Shown here: positions 6,173-6,968 of the stretch, in pieces
How positions within the stretch are numbered: the first letter of the stretch is position 1
How the letters are laid out: each line of letters begins with the position of its first letter
DNA from: Bacillota bacterium
Lineage (GTDB): Bacteria; Bacillota; Clostridia; Lachnospirales; Lachnospiraceae
Assembly (NCBI GenBank): GCA_023458855.1
Contig: JAEWWQ010000388.1
Span: 1 to 6,968, forward strand
Length of the DNA stretch: 6,968 nt
Direction: 5' to 3'
The notes under the pieces: generated by a model
The model's database searches: none
The model's input: only the letters and a program-made list of their open reading frames with translations
Told to the model about the DNA's origin: nothing
Program-made: the position numbers and the translations under genes

Positions 6173-6200
6173 CTAAAGGTTCCATCTACGGGAAGGTCAA
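6170..6200 (-). promoter_or_regulatory. MerR-type activated promoter of the creatininase-merR operon
   Basis: On the minus strand TTGACC (6200-6195) and TAGAAT (6175-6170) are separated by 19 bp, the overlong spacer that defines MerR-activated promoters. The spacer holds the dyad TTCC-N7-GGAA (6180-6194) centred between the two boxes. The start TTGACCTTCC matches the well-known style of CueR and related promoters. It lies in the 77-bp gap between the VOC and hydrolase genes, so the co-encoded MerR is the obvious activator. Confidence 0.78.
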
Positions 6201-6216
6201 GTCCTTTGCTCAAATT

Positions 6217-6594
6217 CTATTCTGACTGATTGCCATCCCCTATTTCAACTATGTTTCCATCTGGATCATATAGCCGAATACATTTTTCTCCCCATGACTG
6301 GATTTGAATACTGTGAATAAGAGGGATTTTTTTCTCATTTAAAACTGTAAGTATTTTATCTATATCTGAAGTCACCAAATAGAACACTAATTCTTTATCC
6401 ATATTAACAGTATCTGCTGTCCTGTTAATATATTTTAAATAGGTATCAGAATCATGAATAACAAGCCCATCCTTAAAAAAAGCCACTGTCTCATATTCAT
6501 TGATTAGTTTTAAACCTAATATTTCAGCATAAAATTTTACCAGTTTGTTTATATTCCTTGTAAGTAAAATAGTACTTTTGATATGAATATCCAT
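6217..6594 (-). CDS. VOC-superfamily (glyoxalase/bleomycin-resistance fold) protein
   Basis: This is a 125-residue protein of the vicinal oxygen chelate fold, built of two beta-alpha-beta-beta-beta modules. Module one includes LVKFYAEILGLKL (18-30) and GLVIHDSD (43-50). Module two includes KELVFYLVTSDIDKILTVL (67-85) and the closing RLYDPDGNIVEIGD (107-120), the family signature, with Glu117 a candidate metal ligand. His47 is a possible partner ligand in module one. Members range from glyoxalases and ring-cleaving dioxygenases to antibiotic-binding proteins, so no substrate is claimed. The start is placed at the ATG at 6594 because GGAGG (6600-6604) sits 5 nt upstream; an in-frame TTG at 6606 has no such site and would overlap the GGAGG. 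It is divergent from, and shares a doubly operator-flanked promoter region with, the TetR gene at 6689, which probably controls it. Confidence 0.88.
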   Translation of the reverse strand: MDIHIKSTILLTRNINKLVKFYAEILGLKLINEYETVAFFKDGLVIHDSDTYLKYINRTADTVNMDKELVFYLVTSDIDKILTVLNEKKIPLIHSIQIQSWGEKCIRLYDPDGNIVEIGDGNQSE

Positions 6595-6618
6595 AAACAC
6601 CTCCAACGTATTTTAAGC

Positions 6619-6648
6619 TTGACAGAACAGTATTCTGTATACTATTAT
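6619..6648 (+). promoter_or_regulatory. Promoter of the rightward tetR
   Basis: TTGACA (6619-6624) and TATTAT (6643-6648) are separated by 18 bp. The -35 is full consensus and the -10 has one mismatch. The -10 box overlaps the opposing VOC promoter's -10 almost completely. The first operator (6622-6638) covers its -35, and the second (6653-6669) covers its expected start. Confidence 0.72.
6622..6638. promoter_or_regulatory. Operator 1 of the VOC/tetR divergent region
   Basis: This is a 17-bp dyad with ACAGAA (6622-6627) and TTCTGT (6633-6638) around five bases. Its arms are identical to those of operator 2 at 6653-6669. It overlaps the tetR -35 and the predicted start of the VOC transcript, so a bound repressor would block both. 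Confidence 0.75.
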
Positions 6649-6672
6649 ACACACAGAATACTCTTCTGTCTA
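6644..6672 (-). promoter_or_regulatory. Promoter of the VOC gene
   Basis: On the minus strand TAGACA (6672-6667) and TATAAT (6649-6644) are separated by 17 bp, with a perfect -10 and one mismatch in the -35. It faces the tetR promoter and shares the central -10 bases with it, so the two cannot be occupied by polymerase at once. Confidence 0.75.
6653..6669. promoter_or_regulatory. Operator 2 of the VOC/tetR divergent region
   Basis: ACAGAA (6653-6658) and TTCTGT (6664-6669) surround five bases. The centre lies 31 bp, about three helical turns, from operator 1. It overlaps the VOC -35 and the tetR transcription start. Confidence 0.75.
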
Positions 6673-6688
6673 GAAGGAGTCTGAAATT

Positions 6689-6968
6689 ATGAAACGAAGT
6701 GTCAAGTTACCCGAAATAAGAAAACAGGAATTGATTGCCGCCGCCCTAAAGCTCTTTTATACAAATGGATATGAAAAGACCTCGATACGTGATATTTTAA
6801 ATACAGTCGGCGGCGAGGTCGGCATGTTTTACCATTATTTTAAATCCAAGGATGAGATTTTTGAGCTGGCAGTCGAGTATTTCCTGAATGAATATGTCAC
6901 TGATTTTTCTGTAGTCAGCAATTATGATTCAAAGTCATTTCAGCAAAGTCTGGACAGTTTAATTACTC
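6689..6968 (+). CDS. TetR/AcrR-family regulator, N-terminal part (cut by the window end)
   Basis: The first 93 codons are visible and the gene continues past the right edge. The DNA-binding domain is complete: helix 1 around IRKQELIAAALKLFYTNGY (10-28), the HTH KTSIRDILNTVGGEVGMFY (30-48) and the family-typical HYFKSKDEIF (49-58). The ligand domain has only begun. AAGGAG at 6674-6679 lies 9 nt before the ATG. A GC-richer patch (GCCGCCGCC near 6738, GGCGGCGAGGTCGGC near 6808) differs from the AT-rich neighbours and might mark a different origin, though it is short. It is divergent from the VOC gene, and the two identical-arm operators in between are its likely binding sites. It is distinct in sequence from the TetR at 1608-2171. 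Confidence 0.93.
   Translation, partial: MKRSVKLPEIRKQELIAAALKLFYTNGYEKTSIRDILNTVGGEVGMFYHYFKSKDEIFELAVEYFLNEYVTDFSVVSNYDSKSFQQSLDSLIT

Overview
The window is AT-rich, roughly one third G+C by eye. It has strong AGGAGG-type ribosome binding sites, near-consensus sigma-A promoters and short intergenic gaps. This points to a low-GC Firmicute, most likely a Clostridia or Lachnospiraceae-type anaerobe; that is an inference from style and gene families, not a species call. No rRNA, tRNA, CRISPR, IS element or phage gene is visible. All genes lie on the minus strand except a TetR gene that runs off the right edge on the plus strand.

The layout is four small regulator-plus-cargo modules side by side. 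(1) 67-2236: a TetR regulator, then a SAM methyltransferase, then a short-chain dehydrogenase, all read leftwards. A consensus promoter (TTGACA, 17 bp, TATAAT) precedes tetR and carries a 27-bp palindrome over its -35. A second 27-bp site with the same skeleton lies upstream of the methyltransferase, so the regulator probably controls both itself and the enzyme pair. (2) 2260-4536: an intact MarR regulator followed by two wrecked efflux genes, a MATE exporter (3167-3915) and a cation diffusion facilitator (2260-3166). Both are recognisable end to end, but each has lost internal blocks and is frameshifted. A perfect 25-bp palindrome precedes the MATE remnant, and a related site overlaps the marR -10. 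(3) 4526-6200: a creatininase-family amidohydrolase, and a MerR regulator with a GyrI-like effector domain whose ATG follows the hydrolase stop with no gap. The operon promoter has the 19-bp spacer and central dyad typical of MerR-activated promoters. (4) 6217-6968: a VOC (glyoxalase-fold) protein and a divergent TetR gene, cut by the window end. They share a 95-bp region with two face-to-face promoters whose -10 boxes overlap, flanked symmetrically by two identical-arm operators.

Together the region looks like an accessory stress or xenobiotic-response cluster: one-component sensors, each coupled to an enzyme or exporter, with one module decaying. The most informative content is regulatory. 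Three of the regulators have pairs of matching operators that can be read directly from the sequence, and the fourth has the family's hallmark promoter. No stretch over 300 bases lacks a gene or a gene remnant.
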